Positions 16,129-25,212 of a stretch of DNA of 64,000 nt are shown piece by piece. The first letter of the stretch is position 1; the number at the start of each line of letters is the position of its first letter. The notes under the pieces are model-generated. The model did no database searches. It was given only the letters and a program-made list of their open reading frames with translations, and was not told the origin of the DNA. The position numbers and the translations under genes are program-made. The DNA lies in the NCBI RefSeq assembly GCF_020911865.1, contig NZ_CP087131.1:682001-746000 (forward strand), in the 5' to 3' direction. The DNA comes from Chryseobacterium sp. C-71. GTDB lineage: Bacteria; Bacteroidota; Bacteroidia; Flavobacteriales; Weeksellaceae.

Positions 16129-16998
16129 TTACGAATTTTTCAAAGCTTCTGCTCCTGAAACGATTTCTAAGATTTCGTTTGTAATGGCAGCCTGTCTTGC
16201 TTTGTTGTAGAAGATCACCAAATCATTCTTCAACTCCTGTGCGTTGTCTGTTGCTTTGTGCATCGCTGTCATTCTGGCACCGTGCTCTGAAGCTACTGAA
16301 TCTAACACTGCTTTGAAAACCTGAGTCTTAATAGATTTTGGAATCAAATTATCTAAAATTTCAGCTTTATTTGGTTCGAAAATATAATCTGTTTCTACCT
16401 GAGCCTCTTTAGCATCAACTTCTGCCATTGTGATTGGAAGAACTTTTTCTGTAATCACATCCTGAGTGGCAGCATTAACGAACTTATTGTAAATAACATA
16501 CACTTCATCAAATTTACCTTCTCTATAGTTGCTCATTACCGTTTCGGTAACGTTTGAAACTACATCAAAACTTAACTTATCAAAAACACTGCTTTCGTTT
16601 GAAAACACTGTACGGCTTCTTCTTACCGCATCATAAGCTTTTTTACCAATGGTAAGAACTTCAATTTCGTACTGAGAATTATTCTGAAACTGAATATTCA
16701 GTTCTTTCACAATATTTGAGTTAAATGCACCAGCCAAACCTCTGTTTGAAGTAACAGCGATGAAAAGTACTTTTTTAACTTCTCTTTTTTGAGCATAAAT
16801 AGAAACCTGATCAGGATCTGAGCTAGAATTTACATTCTGGATAATTTCCTGCAATTTTTCAGAATACGGTCTCAACATTACGATGGCATCTTGTGCTTTC
16901 TTTAGTTTCGCTGCCGAAACCATTTTCATAGCACGTGTGATTTGCATCGTAGATGAAATTGAACTGATTCTTCCTCGTATTTCTTTTAAGTTTGCCAT
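16129..16998 (-). CDS. atpG: ATP synthase F1 gamma subunit
   Basis: A 289-residue central-stalk subunit. The N-terminus MANLKEIRGRISSISSTMQITRAMKMVSAAKLKKAQ and the C-terminal helix ARMTAMHKATDNAQELKNDLVIFYNKARQAAITNEILEIVSGAEAL are the two coiled-coil helices that rotate inside alpha3beta3. The middle is the Rossmann-type domain with TSNRGLAGAFNSN. Last gene of the operon; no atpD or atpC follows, as expected in flavobacteria where atpDC is separate. An 84-base repeat-rich spacer separates it from atpA. Confidence 0.97.
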   Translation of the reverse strand: MANLKEIRGRISSISSTMQITRAMKMVSAAKLKKAQDAIVMLRPYSEKLQEIIQNVNSSSDPDQVSIYAQKREVKKVLFIAVTSNRGLAGAFNSNIVKELNIQFQNNSQYEIEVLTIGKKAYDAVRRSRTVFSNESSVFDKLSFDVVSNVTETVMSNYREGKFDEVYVIYNKFVNAATQDVITEKVLPITMAEVDAKEAQVETDYIFEPNKAEILDNLIPKSIKTQVFKAVLDSVASEHGARMTAMHKATDNAQELKNDLVIFYNKARQAAITNEILEIVSGAEALKNS

Positions 16999-17004
16999 AT
17001 TGGG

Positions 17005-17080
17005 TTAGTTGTTGGTTGTCGGTTGTTGGCTGCTAGTTTTAGAAAATTCTGTCAACTATCAACCAACAATCATCAACTAA
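17005..17080. repeat. Imperfect inverted repeat between atpA and atpG
   Basis: GTTGGTTG-type words on one side (17005-17028) and CAACCAAC-type words on the other (17051-17080) pair imperfectly around an AT-rich middle. This low-complexity sequence fills almost the whole spacer within the operon. There is no T tract, so it is not a simple terminator. Confidence 0.5.
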
Positions 17081-17082
17081 TT

Positions 17083-18660
17083 TTAGTTATATTTAGAAGC
17101 TAAATCATTAGCAGCCTGCTTAAGAACACCTGTGATATCGTTATCGATTTTCCCGGCTTTGATAGCAGCCATAGTCTCTGGGTGCTTAGATCTTAGGAAA
17201 GCGATATATTCTTCTTGGAATTCTTTTACTTTTTTAACAGGAACGTTTCTCATCAAGTTCTCTGTACCAGCATAAATCATTGCCACCTGAGTATCTACAG
17301 GAAGTGGAGAGTTTACCGGCTGCTTCAACAACTCAACGTTTCTTTCTCCTTTAGAGATAACCGCTAAAGTAGAAGCATCAAGGTCTGAACCGAATTTAGC
17401 AAACGCTTCCAATTCTTTATACTGAGCCTGGTCTAATTTAAGAGTACCAGAAACTTTCTTCATTGATTTGATCTGAGCATTACCTCCAACTCTAGATACC
17501 GAGATACCTACGTTGATTGCTGGACGAACTCCTGAGTTGAACAAGTCAGTTTCCAAGAAAATCTGTCCGTCTGTAATAGAGATTACGTTTGTTGGGATGT
17601 ATGCAGAAACGTCACCCGCCTGAGTTTCGATAATTGGAAGTGCGGTTAATGACCCGCCACCTTTTACGATTGGTCTTAAAGACTCAGGTAAATCATTCAT
17701 TTGGCTTGCAATAGTATCATCAGCAATCACTTTTGCAGCTCTTTCCAATAATCTTGAGTGAAGATAGAAAACGTCTCCTGGGTAAGCTTCACGGCCCGGT
17801 GGTCTTCTCAATAGCAGAGAAAGCTCACGGTAAGCAACCGCTTGTTTAGATAAATCATCATAAATGATCAACGCCGGTCTACCAGTGTCTCTGAAGAACT
17901 CACCGATAGAAGCACCAGCCATTGCAGAATAAACCTGCATAGGAACCGGATCTGAAGCATTAGCAGCAACAATTACTGTGTAAGCTAAAGCACCTTTATC
18001 AGATAAAGTTTTTACAATCTGAGCAACTGTAGAAGCTTTCTGCCCGATGGCAACATATATACAATATACTGGATTACCAGCATCAAAAAATTCTTTTTGG
18101 TTGATGATTGTATCAATCGCAACAGTAGTTTTACCTGTCTGTCTGTCACCAATGATCAACTCTCTTTGACCTCTTCCTACTGGGATCATTGAGTCAATCG
18201 CAACGATACCTGTCTGTAAAGGCTCTGTTACCGGCTGTCTGTAGATAACCCCCGGAGCTTTTCTTTCCAATGGCATTTCGTACAATTCACCTGCGATAGG
18301 TCCTTTACCATCGATTGGATTACCAAGAGTATCAACTACTCTACCTAACATACCTTCTCCTACTTTGATAGAAGAGATTCTGTTTGTTCTTCTTACTGTA
18401 TCTCCTTCTCTTACCAATTTACTTTCACCTAAAAGAGCCACACCTACGTTGTCTTCTTCTAAGTTTAGTACGATACCTTCTACATCGCTAGCAAATTTTA
18501 CCAACTCACCGTACTGTACATTTTCTAACCCGTAAACACGAGCAATACCATCACCGATGGTCAAAACTGTACCTACTTCCTCAACATTAGATTGAGTGTC
18601 GAAGTTGGCCAACTGTTGTTTTAAGATCGCAGATACTTCTGCCGGATTTATTTCTGCCAT
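17083..18660 (-). CDS. atpA: ATP synthase F1 alpha subunit
   Basis: A 525-residue non-catalytic nucleotide-binding subunit of F1. The Walker A motif GDRQTGKT is at 171-178, preceded by [15 protein letters not shown]. The [40 protein letters not shown] and the arginine-finger region ([11 protein letters not shown]) are intact. Length is normal for Bacteroidetes. It follows atpH by 18 bases in the order BEFHAG. Confidence 0.98.
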   Translation of the reverse strand: MAEINPAEVSAILKQQLANFDTQSNVEEVGTVLTIGDGIARVYGLENVQYGELVKFASDVEGIVLNLEEDNVGVALLGESKLVREGDTVRRTNRISSIKVGEGMLGRVVDTLGNPIDGKGPIAGELYEMPLERKAPGVIYRQPVTEPLQTGIVAIDSMIPVGRGQRELIIGDRQTGKTTVAIDTIINQKEFFDAGNPVYCIYVAIGQKASTVAQIVKTLSDKGALAYTVIVAANASDPVPMQVYSAMAGASIGEFFRDTGRPALIIYDDLSKQAVAYRELSLLLRRPPGREAYPGDVFYLHSRLLERAAKVIADDTIASQMNDLPESLRPIVKGGGSLTALPIIETQAGDVSAYIPTNVISITDGQIFLETDLFNSGVRPAINVGISVSRVGGNAQIKSMKKVSGTLKLDQAQYKELEAFAKFGSDLDASTLAVISKGERNVELLKQPVNSPLPVDTQVAMIYAGTENLMRNVPVKKVKEFQEEYIAFLRSKHPETMAAIKAGKIDNDITGVLKQAANDLASKYN

Positions 18661-18678
18661 TATATGGTTGTTTTTTTC

Positions 18679-19218
18679 TTAATTTAAATGAAAATCTTTT
18701 TTGATATTATTAAGCTTAGATTTCACAGATGCATCGATCTGCTGATCACCTACTCTTAAAATATATCCTCCTAAAATATCAGGATTGATGGTAAGATTTA
18801 AGTCAAAGTTTGAACCTGCTTTTACTAAATCTGTAGATTTTAAAATCTGGTCAACGTTTTCTTTAGAAAGCTGAGTCGCAGTAGTAAGAGTAATTCTCTG
18901 TACTCCATTGATATCTTCAACTTTATTGATGAATTCCTGAGCAATATTTTTCAAATGATTTTCACGACGATGTCTGATCACTAAAGTAATCAAATTCTGA
19001 GAAACGGGTGAAAAACCTTTAAAAATCTCTTTAGCAACGTCCTCTTTCTTTTTTGCATCGATGTAAGGCGTCTTGAAAAATTTGTTCAAATCCTCAGATT
19101 CAGACATCAGTTTCTTAACATCTTTCATTTCAGCAAATACAGCATTAGTCTGTCCGGATTCGTTTGTGAAATCCAGCAAACCTTGTGCGTATCTTTTAGC
19201 TACTTTAGATGTAAGCAT
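18679..19218 (-). CDS. atpH: ATP synthase F1 delta subunit
   Basis: A 179-residue peripheral-stalk subunit that joins the b subunits to the top of F1. The N-terminal helical bundle starts MLTSKVAKRYAQGLLDF, and the C-terminal part has LNLTINPDILGGYILRVGDQQIDASVKSKLNNI, the OSCP/delta signature. It begins 2 bases after the atpF stop, so the two are translated together. Confidence 0.95.
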   Translation of the reverse strand: MLTSKVAKRYAQGLLDFTNESGQTNAVFAEMKDVKKLMSESEDLNKFFKTPYIDAKKKEDVAKEIFKGFSPVSQNLITLVIRHRRENHLKNIAQEFINKVEDINGVQRITLTTATQLSKENVDQILKSTDLVKAGSNFDLNLTINPDILGGYILRVGDQQIDASVKSKLNNIKKDFHLN

Positions 19219-19220
19219 TC

Positions 19221-19718
19221 TTAGTTAAGATTAGATTTGTTTAAATAATTTTGAACCAACTCGTCCTGAGCTTCGCTTTTCTCTAAATTTTTCTGCAAGA
19301 TAGATTCTGCAATATTTACAGATAAAGCACCAATCTGAGTTCTGATTTCTGACATTGCAGCATTTTTCTCAGTCTGGATGGTTTGCTTAGCAGCCTCGAT
19401 CATTTTATCTCCTTCAGCTTTAGCAACATCTTTAGCTTCACCTACAATTCTGTCTTTAATTTCTCTAGCTTCTTTAAGGATAGAATCTCTTTCAATTTTA
19501 GCTTCACGAATAATTCTTTCGTTATCAGATTTAAGATCTTCCATTTCTTTTTTAGCCAATTTAGCTTGATTCAAAGCATCAACGATAGACGTTTCTCTGT
19601 CATTGATAGATTTAAGAATTGGCTTCCAAGCAAATTTACCTAGCAAAAACAAAAGCGCCAGAAAAATAACCGTTTGGATAATAAATAATCCTGATGAAAA
19701 CTGATGAATTAATTCCAT
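19221..19718 (-). CDS. atpF: ATP synthase F0 b subunit
   Basis: A 165-residue peripheral-stalk subunit: one membrane helix at about 10-28 (GLFIIQTVIFLALLFLLGKFAW), then KPILKSINDRETSI and a long charged coiled coil to the C-terminus. It is separated from atpE by an 82-base spacer carrying a terminator-like hairpin, so its expression may be lowered relative to the c subunit. Confidence 0.95.
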   Translation of the reverse strand: MELIHQFSSGLFIIQTVIFLALLFLLGKFAWKPILKSINDRETSIVDALNQAKLAKKEMEDLKSDNERIIREAKIERDSILKEAREIKDRIVGEAKDVAKAEGDKMIEAAKQTIQTEKNAAMSEIRTQIGALSVNIAESILQKNLEKSEAQDELVQNYLNKSNLN

Positions 19719-19751
19719 TATATAATGTATAAATAATTATTACTATTTCTT

Positions 19752-19790
19752 AAAAAAACCATGTCCCGCAACCAACCGTTACGGGAATGG
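19752..19790 (-). terminator. Terminator-like hairpin between atpE and atpF
   Basis: On the minus strand CCATTCCCGTAAC and GTTGCGGGACATGG form a stem of about 13 pairs (one bulged base, one G-T pair) around a GGTTG loop, followed directly by seven T. It lies 10 bases past the atpE stop inside the operon and is as good a terminator as those at the operon ends. Partial termination here would give more atpE than downstream mRNA. Confidence 0.75.
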
Positions 19791-19800
19791 CCTAATTTGA

Positions 19801-19995
19801 TTAGTTTACTGCAAATAGAGCAGCAAACGCAACACCTTCTACAAGTGCAGCAGCGATAAGCATAGCTGTTTGAATTTTTCCAGACTGCTCTGGTTGTCTA
19901 GCGATAGCCTCAAGAGCAGCAGCTCCGATTTTACCTAGACCAATACCAACACCTAGTACAACGATACCAGCACCTACAATTTTAGGAATTTCCAT
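19801..19995 (-). CDS. atpE: ATP synthase F0 c subunit
   Basis: A 64-residue hairpin of two membrane helices joined by the polar ARQPEQSGK loop (32-40). The ion-binding carboxylate is Glu53 in ALVEGVAFAAL. The residues around it (VEG) do not show the Glu-Ser/Thr and Gln ligands of Na+-type rings, so H+ is the likely ion. Length is short but within the Bacteroidetes range. Several copies form the rotor ring, so more of it is needed than of the b or delta subunits. Confidence 0.96.
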   Translation of the reverse strand: MEIPKIVGAGIVVLGVGIGLGKIGAAALEAIARQPEQSGKIQTAMLIAAALVEGVAFAALFAVN

Positions 19996-20039
19996 AATAT
20001 ATAATTTTTAAAAAATTGTTTTAAACTAAATTCTATTTC

Positions 20040-21131
20040 TTAATGAGCGTGCTCATGATCATGATCCTGAACAGCCATACCGATAAACAGCGCTGACAAC
20101 ATCGTGAAAATATATGCCTGTAAGAATGCCACCAATACTTCCAATAAGTAAATTACTAATGTAAGGAAAGGGAAAGCAACTCCGGCGATAACATTTTTAA
20201 ATACGTAAATTAAACCAATCAAACTCATTACAACGATGTGTCCTGCAGTCATGTTTGCAAAAAGACGAATCATCAATGCAAATGGTTTAGTGATCGTTCC
20301 TAATAATTCAATTGGCAACATAATCAATTTCATTGGTACAGGAACTCCCGGCATCCAAAAGATGTGTTTCCAGTAATCTTTGTTTGCAGAAAATGTTGTG
20401 ATTAAATAAGTAAGGATTGCTAAGAAGAATGTCATAGTAATATTACCTGTAACATTAATTCCGAAAGGCATTAATCCTAAAACGTTTAAGAATAATATAA
20501 AGAAGAATACCGTTAAAAGATATCCCATAAATCTTTTGTACTTGTGACCAATATTTGGAATTGCAACTTCGTCTCTTACGAAAATCACCAATGGCTCTAA
20601 GAATCTTGCAGCACCAGTAGGTATTTCTGATTTTTTGTAAGATTTTGCCATCCCACCAAATAACACTAACATAAAGATAGATACTAAAAGAATCATCAAT
20701 ACACTTTTGGTAATAGATAAATCAATTGGCTTTTCGTTTGTTGGGTGACCATGATCATCTTCAGTTAAAGTACCAGCTGCATCTGTCTTATAGATTTTCT
20801 CGTGGTGAAGCTTATAATAAGAACCGTTGCTTTCTACAACATCACCGTGCATGAAACCTTCTTTGTTACTCATGAAAGAGTGGATTCCGTTATCGTAAAA
20901 AATAACAGGAAGAGGAAAACCAATGTGATGACCGTCCTTGTCAACCATCAATGTAAAATCGTGAGCATCTAATAAGTGATGATCGATGAACTCTTTGTTT
21001 TCTTTACTTACTTTGTCTTTTTCTGAAAGCTCTTGACCCGGAGTCTCTACAGCAGTAGCCTCACCATGCTGAGCAGACACTAGACTTAACATAAAAATAC
21101 TGTAGAATAAAACTGCAAATTTCTTTAACAT
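20040..21131 (-). CDS. atpB: ATP synthase F0 a subunit, long Bacteroidetes form
   Basis: A 363-residue protein from the ATG at 21131 (MLKKFAVLFYSIFMLSLVSAQ), which gives a signal peptide; the 8-codon upstream extension lies in the promoter. A periplasmic His/Asp-rich stretch of about 100 residues precedes the usual membrane helices (about 145-350). The essential proton-channel Arg is in LMIRLFANMTAGHIVVM, and helix 5/6 residues follow. The C-terminus is His-rich (DHDHEHAH). The signal peptide and long N-terminus are normal for this phylum. First core gene of the operon. Confidence 0.95.
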   Translation of the reverse strand: MLKKFAVLFYSIFMLSLVSAQHGEATAVETPGQELSEKDKVSKENKEFIDHHLLDAHDFTLMVDKDGHHIGFPLPVIFYDNGIHSFMSNKEGFMHGDVVESNGSYYKLHHEKIYKTDAAGTLTEDDHGHPTNEKPIDLSITKSVLMILLVSIFMLVLFGGMAKSYKKSEIPTGAARFLEPLVIFVRDEVAIPNIGHKYKRFMGYLLTVFFFILFLNVLGLMPFGINVTGNITMTFFLAILTYLITTFSANKDYWKHIFWMPGVPVPMKLIMLPIELLGTITKPFALMIRLFANMTAGHIVVMSLIGLIYVFKNVIAGVAFPFLTLVIYLLEVLVAFLQAYIFTMLSALFIGMAVQDHDHEHAH

Positions 21132-21152
21132 TGATAGGTTTTTTTCGTTGTG

Positions 21153-21181
21153 CAAAAATAGATTTTTTTTTCTAGTTTCAA
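21153..21181 (-). promoter_or_regulatory. atpB: Promoter of the ATP synthase operon
   Basis: On the minus strand TTG (21179-21181), 18 bases, then TATTTTTG (21153-21160), matching the flavobacterial TTG-N19-TAnnTTTG promoter closely. It begins just after the upstream small membrane protein gene ends and lies 22 bases before the atpB start. Confidence 0.7.
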
Positions 21182-21190
21182 TAAATATTT

Positions 21191-21562
21191 TTACTGTTTT
21201 TTGTCATGATTAATCAACCGAATTGCATAATACGTAAGCAGAGCCGTTAATACAAAATAAGGTATCACAAAATGGAATTTATAGCCCGGAATTGTTTCAA
21301 AATGAAGCTTATTCTTTATAAGATACATTAAACCAAATTTTAAAAGGATTAAACCGATAACGGCCAAGCCCAAAAATTCGGGTACTACTCTATTAATTAA
21401 AATAATCATCGTAATCATCATCATAAACATTACGCTGAGGAAAAGATAAAATTTAATGATAATAATTTCGTCAAGATGAAAAACAAATTTCCACAAAGAA
21501 AAATGAATCAAAAATGTTAAAAAGAAAATTATAACAACAAGAATGTTTGGATTAGATTTCAT
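21191..21562 (-). CDS. Small four-helix membrane protein upstream of atpB
   Basis: A 123-residue, very hydrophobic protein with four membrane helices (about 7-25, 37-57, 62-80, 97-117) and basic loops. Its place directly before atpB is where flavobacteria keep small membrane proteins of the AtpI/DUF6168 kind, which may help F0 assembly. I see no diagnostic motif, so the link is by position and topology only. On the minus strand a TATTTTTG box is present about 60-70 bases upstream (21623-21630). Confidence 0.6.
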   Translation of the reverse strand: MKSNPNILVVIIFFLTFLIHFSLWKFVFHLDEIIIIKFYLFLSVMFMMMITMIILINRVVPEFLGLAVIGLILLKFGLMYLIKNKLHFETIPGYKFHFVIPYFVLTALLTYYAIRLINHDKKQ

Positions 21563-21698
21563 GTGCGGATTTTATTTTCGTTTTTAATATCTAAAAAACG
21601 AAGTCTACTTTTTTGTTTTTTGCAAAAATAATCTTTTTCGGAAATATTAAACTACAATATCCACTTTTGATGTGTTTTTAAGTCTAAAAAATATAATG

Positions 21699-22241
21699 TT
21701 ATTTTTTTATTTTATTTAAAGTATCTATTACTATTTGCTTTTTCCCTGAAGTTTCAATTTCTAAAATGAACATTTCTGGACTTTCTGAAATTAACTTTAC
21801 ATCAAAGTATGCCACTGAACCGGTTTTCATATCGGGCGTAAAGAAAATTCCGGATGGTTTTTCTGCAATTACTTTTTTGTAGCAACAATTTTGTTTTAGT
21901 ATTTTATATTGATGCGAAGTTGCACTCAAGAGATAGTTGCTATTTTTAATGGGTTCTTCGCTGCTTATTGGCTCTGATAAAATAACATAAATTACAAATA
22001 CAAAATTGCCAATTGCGAGAAATAGAATTAGGAAAAAACTCTTCCATTTTTTTGAAATTGCTAACAACAGAAGTCCTATCAATATCACACATAACCAAAC
22101 GAGATGATAAGTCAATGTAATTTCAATGATTTCAAAATCTCGAAGTAAAGCATCAGCAATGCTGAAAGCAATCATTAATAAAGAGAAAACGAAGAAAAAT
22201 TGAGTCGTTATCTGAAAACTTTTATTGTTGATCAAACTCAT
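21699..22241 (-). CDS. Hypothetical membrane protein
   Basis: A 180-residue protein with three or four membrane helices in the first 95 residues and a soluble C-terminal domain of about 85 residues (ISEPISSEEPIKNSNYLLSATSHQYKIL, with a CCYKKVIAEKPSGIFFTPDMKTG block) probably outside the membrane. I do not recognise a family. It is flanked by AT-rich spacers on both sides and stands alone, divergent from the next gene. Confidence 0.55.
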   Translation of the reverse strand: MSLINNKSFQITTQFFFVFSLLMIAFSIADALLRDFEIIEITLTYHLVWLCVILIGLLLLAISKKWKSFFLILFLAIGNFVFVIYVILSEPISSEEPIKNSNYLLSATSHQYKILKQNCCYKKVIAEKPSGIFFTPDMKTGSVAYFDVKLISESPEMFILEIETSGKKQIVIDTLNKIKK

Positions 22242-22377
22242 TTTATATTTTGAATAAATATATTAAATATAACATTTCTAAAAAACTGACAATTAAATAT
22301 ATCACTAAGTCTTGTAAATTTAATCAACATCTAAACGTTTTTAAATATATTTGATAGAAATATCACAGCATAATAAT

Positions 22378-24207
22378 ATGATGAAATTATTCCTACAATT
22401 ATATTTAATTATTCTAAGCACATCGATGTGCTCGCAACAAAATATTTCGAGCAAATTAATCAACGAAAATCTTGACATCAATGGATTCGCAGAATCGTCA
22501 GAAGACCAGGTTCTCTTCAGAGGAAAAGTTTATTCCATAAAAAATTACACGTCTGATGAGAGTGGCAAAAAAGGAGAACATGACAAAATATTCGAAGGAA
22601 AAACGTTGCATTTAAAAGATCACACGATTTACAGAAAAGATGGCAGAAGAAGTTTTCGTAAAGAAATTTCAGGAAATTATTCTTCTACAGCAAAGTATTA
22701 TTATAATAAATCTTCGGGGAATTTAATTTTAAAAGAAAACCAATACGACAGAGAATACGGAACATCACAATATTCGAGATGGTACTTTTATAATGATGAA
22801 CAGATTATTTCTGAAGAAGTTGAAATTGAAACAAATAAGACCAAAACAATTTTAAATAATTATACAACATACAAAACGGAAGATTCTGCGACACAAAAAA
22901 AGATCATCATTTCGGAAATTGGTTCCGACAGCATCTCAAGTCCTGACAACATCTATATTTTCAATCAAAAAAACTTAATAAAGATTAATCCGCTATATCA
23001 ATCTAAAATTCAAAAGCTGTCTTTATTGAATGGAATTTACAAACTTTATGAAGTAGACGGTTATGTAGTTGAAGGCAGAAAAGTATATTATAAATATGAT
23101 AAAAAAGATCACCTCATTTCAGAAATCTGGTATGATAAAGACGGTTTGGAAAATAAAACCGAATTCAGCTATAACGACGATTATACAGAAAGTATAGAAT
23201 CTGATTACCAACTTCGTGGAACCGAAATAGCTTCAAAAAAACATACTCAATATGATCAATACGGAAATAAAACTTTTGAGCAAACAAAATATTACGACGG
23301 ATCTGTCGGAAGCATCGAAGAATACGAGTACAAATATGACAAAGAAGGAAATTGGACTACCAAAAAAGGATTTAACAGCGAAGCAACTAAAGGAGTTATT
23401 GGAAAGAAAAAACTAAGCACAATTGAAATTCGTGAAATTGAATATTACACAGAAAATACTCAGCAACAGAATCATGAACTTCCGAGAATGCCTGATATCA
23501 TCAACCAAATAAGAACAAATATTACAAAAATCGCTAAAAAGAATAGCTCTTATTTAGATGAGAAAAAACGCGCTATTGATAATGAATCTTACGACGCAGA
23601 AATCACGTTAAAAGAATCTGCTGACCTTAAAAACTTTACACCAAAATATTGGGAACTAAAGAAAATCGCCTACGGAAATCTGGATGAAGATGAAAACGAT
23701 GAAGCTGCAGCCGTATACGAAATGCCAAATATCGATCACGGAGATGCAGAACAGGTACTTGCCATCTATAAAAAACAAAATGGAAAATGGAAAATTCTGC
23801 ACCAGACTTCGGCTCCATTACTATCTTCACAAAGTGGTGGAATGATGGGAAATCCTTTCAACGGAATTTCTATTTCTAAGAAAAGCATTGTCATCAAGCA
23901 TTTCGGAGGAAGCAGAGACAAATGGGAATACACGCATCGTTATCGTTTTCAGAATGGTGATTGGTATCTTATTGGTGCCTCATCAGGTTTTGGTGCGCCA
24001 TGTGATTATTGGGTAAGCTTCGACTATAACATCAGCACAGGTGATGCTACTTATAAAAAAACAGTCGAAAACTGTGAAAATGGTGAGAATAAAGTTGTTC
24101 AGTCTCAAAAAGCAAATAAAAAAATAACTCAGCCAAAAATGGATAGTTTTTCTCCCGGTGATTATACTTTCAAATTCCCGAATGTAAAAAATGAAATTTA
24201 TTATTAA
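22378..24207 (+). CDS. Exported protein with YD-like repeats and a C-terminal integrin-like (FG-GAP) domain
   Basis: Read from MMKLFLQLYLIILSTSMCSQQ (signal peptide) the protein has 609 residues; a TTG 27 bases upstream is a less likely start. The middle (about 200-350) has repeated Tyr-Asp motifs (YYKYDKKDHLISEIWYDKDG, YDQYGNKTFEQTKYYDG, YEYKYDKEGNW), as in RHS/YD-type wall proteins. The last 180 residues carry YGNLDEDENDEAAAVYE and a GG-NPF-GI, IKHFGGSRDKWEYTHRYRFQNGDWYLIGAS pattern seen in exported FG-GAP-like proteins. Function unknown. The lipoprotein gene follows after 39 bases, so they are probably one unit. Confidence 0.75.
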   Translation: MMKLFLQLYLIILSTSMCSQQNISSKLINENLDINGFAESSEDQVLFRGKVYSIKNYTSDESGKKGEHDKIFEGKTLHLKDHTIYRKDGRRSFRKEISGNYSSTAKYYYNKSSGNLILKENQYDREYGTSQYSRWYFYNDEQIISEEVEIETNKTKTILNNYTTYKTEDSATQKKIIISEIGSDSISSPDNIYIFNQKNLIKINPLYQSKIQKLSLLNGIYKLYEVDGYVVEGRKVYYKYDKKDHLISEIWYDKDGLENKTEFSYNDDYTESIESDYQLRGTEIASKKHTQYDQYGNKTFEQTKYYDGSVGSIEEYEYKYDKEGNWTTKKGFNSEATKGVIGKKKLSTIEIREIEYYTENTQQQNHELPRMPDIINQIRTNITKIAKKNSSYLDEKKRAIDNESYDAEITLKESADLKNFTPKYWELKKIAYGNLDEDENDEAAAVYEMPNIDHGDAEQVLAIYKKQNGKWKILHQTSAPLLSSQSGGMMGNPFNGISISKKSIVIKHFGGSRDKWEYTHRYRFQNGDWYLIGASSGFGAPCDYWVSFDYNISTGDATYKKTVENCENGENKVVQSQKANKKITQPKMDSFSPGDYTFKFPNVKNEIYY

Positions 24208-24246
24208 TTTGAAAATATTCAATAATTTAAATCACACATCAAAACC

Positions 24247-25083
24247 ATGAAACTCCTTCACTTTCCCATATTTATTTTGTACTTTTTATTATTGTCTTGC
24301 AGTAATGATAAAATTCAAAAAAAATCTAAAATTGCTAAAAATAATTTGGAAGAAAAGCAAGGAATCCCGTTTACGTCTGATGCAAAGACCATTCATATTT
24401 TTGTGGCATTATGCGACAACAAATATCAGGGAATCGTTCCTGTGCATGAAAAAATAGGAAACGGACAAGATCCCGACAATAATTTGTATTGGGGATGCGC
24501 TTTCGGAGTGCGTTCTTATTTTAAAAAGAGTAGAGAATGGAAATTTATAGAAATTAGAAAATTAAAATCTGAAAAATTAGAAAGAATTATTTTTAAACAT
24601 GTCACCAAAAATTATTACTTGGTTGCAGATGCTTACGACGGAAAATTCATTAAAGAATCCACTATTGATTTTCTAAACAGCAGCAATGGGAGAAATAAAG
24701 ACACTTTAAATGCAGGTAAAACTACCATCGGAATCGGCGGGAATTCAAAATTATTGGCTTACGTCGGCCATGATGGTTTGATGGATTTCCAATTAAATGA
24801 AACCTTCGAAAATACCGATCAGCAAAAGCGTGATGTGATTATTCTGGCATGTTATAGTAAAAAGTATTTTTCACCCCATTTAGCAAAAGCCAACGTCAAT
24901 CCGATAGTTTGGACGACCGGATTGATGAGCCCTGAAGCATACACTTTGCACGATGCGATTTCAGGTTATGTATTAAACGAATCTAATGAACAAATCCGAA
25001 CAAGAGCCGCAAAAGCTTATTCAAAATATCAAAAATGTAGTGAGAAAGCAGCGAGAAATTTGCTTGTGACGAGTATTCAGTAA
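24247..25083 (+). CDS. Lipoprotein with possible caspase-like fold
   Basis: A 278-residue protein with a lipobox (LLLSC, lipid Cys at 18). After a short linker come IFVALCDNKYQGIVPV and NGQDPDNNLYWGCAFGVRSYF, a conserved-looking block I cannot name. Further on, AYVGHDGLMDF (His175) and RDVIILACYSKKYF (Cys202) sit in the order and spacing of the His/Cys dyad of caspase-fold proteins (CHAT, C13-like): hydrophobic strand then HDG, hydrophobic strand then ACYS. The assignment is a pattern match by eye and is not proof of activity. It probably lies in the same transcript as the preceding YD/FG-GAP protein. Confidence 0.65.
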   Translation: MKLLHFPIFILYFLLLSCSNDKIQKKSKIAKNNLEEKQGIPFTSDAKTIHIFVALCDNKYQGIVPVHEKIGNGQDPDNNLYWGCAFGVRSYFKKSREWKFIEIRKLKSEKLERIIFKHVTKNYYLVADAYDGKFIKESTIDFLNSSNGRNKDTLNAGKTTIGIGGNSKLLAYVGHDGLMDFQLNETFENTDQQKRDVIILACYSKKYFSPHLAKANVNPIVWTTGLMSPEAYTLHDAISGYVLNESNEQIRTRAAKAYSKYQKCSEKAARNLLVTSIQ

Positions 25084-25182
25084 AAGAAACACTTTAGCAG
25101 AGAAGTTATGATTCTAAAAATCAGTTAAAATATTGCAAACCAAAAACATTCAATAGCCCTTTTATAGCTGACTGAAATTCCT

Positions 25183-25190
25183 TATTTTTG
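25183..25190 (+). promoter_or_regulatory. ffh: -7 promoter box of ffh
   Basis: TATTTTTG, the flavobacterial TAnnTTTG box, 22 bases before the ffh ATG. No clear TTG box at the right distance was found. Confidence 0.5.
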
Positions 25191-25212
25191 CAATCTATAA
25201 TTTACAATTAAT

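Noticed and set aside
19378..19643. Two overlapping open frames on the plus strand inside atpF
   Set aside because: Both oppose atpF, whose sequence is conserved over its full length, and neither resembles a protein.
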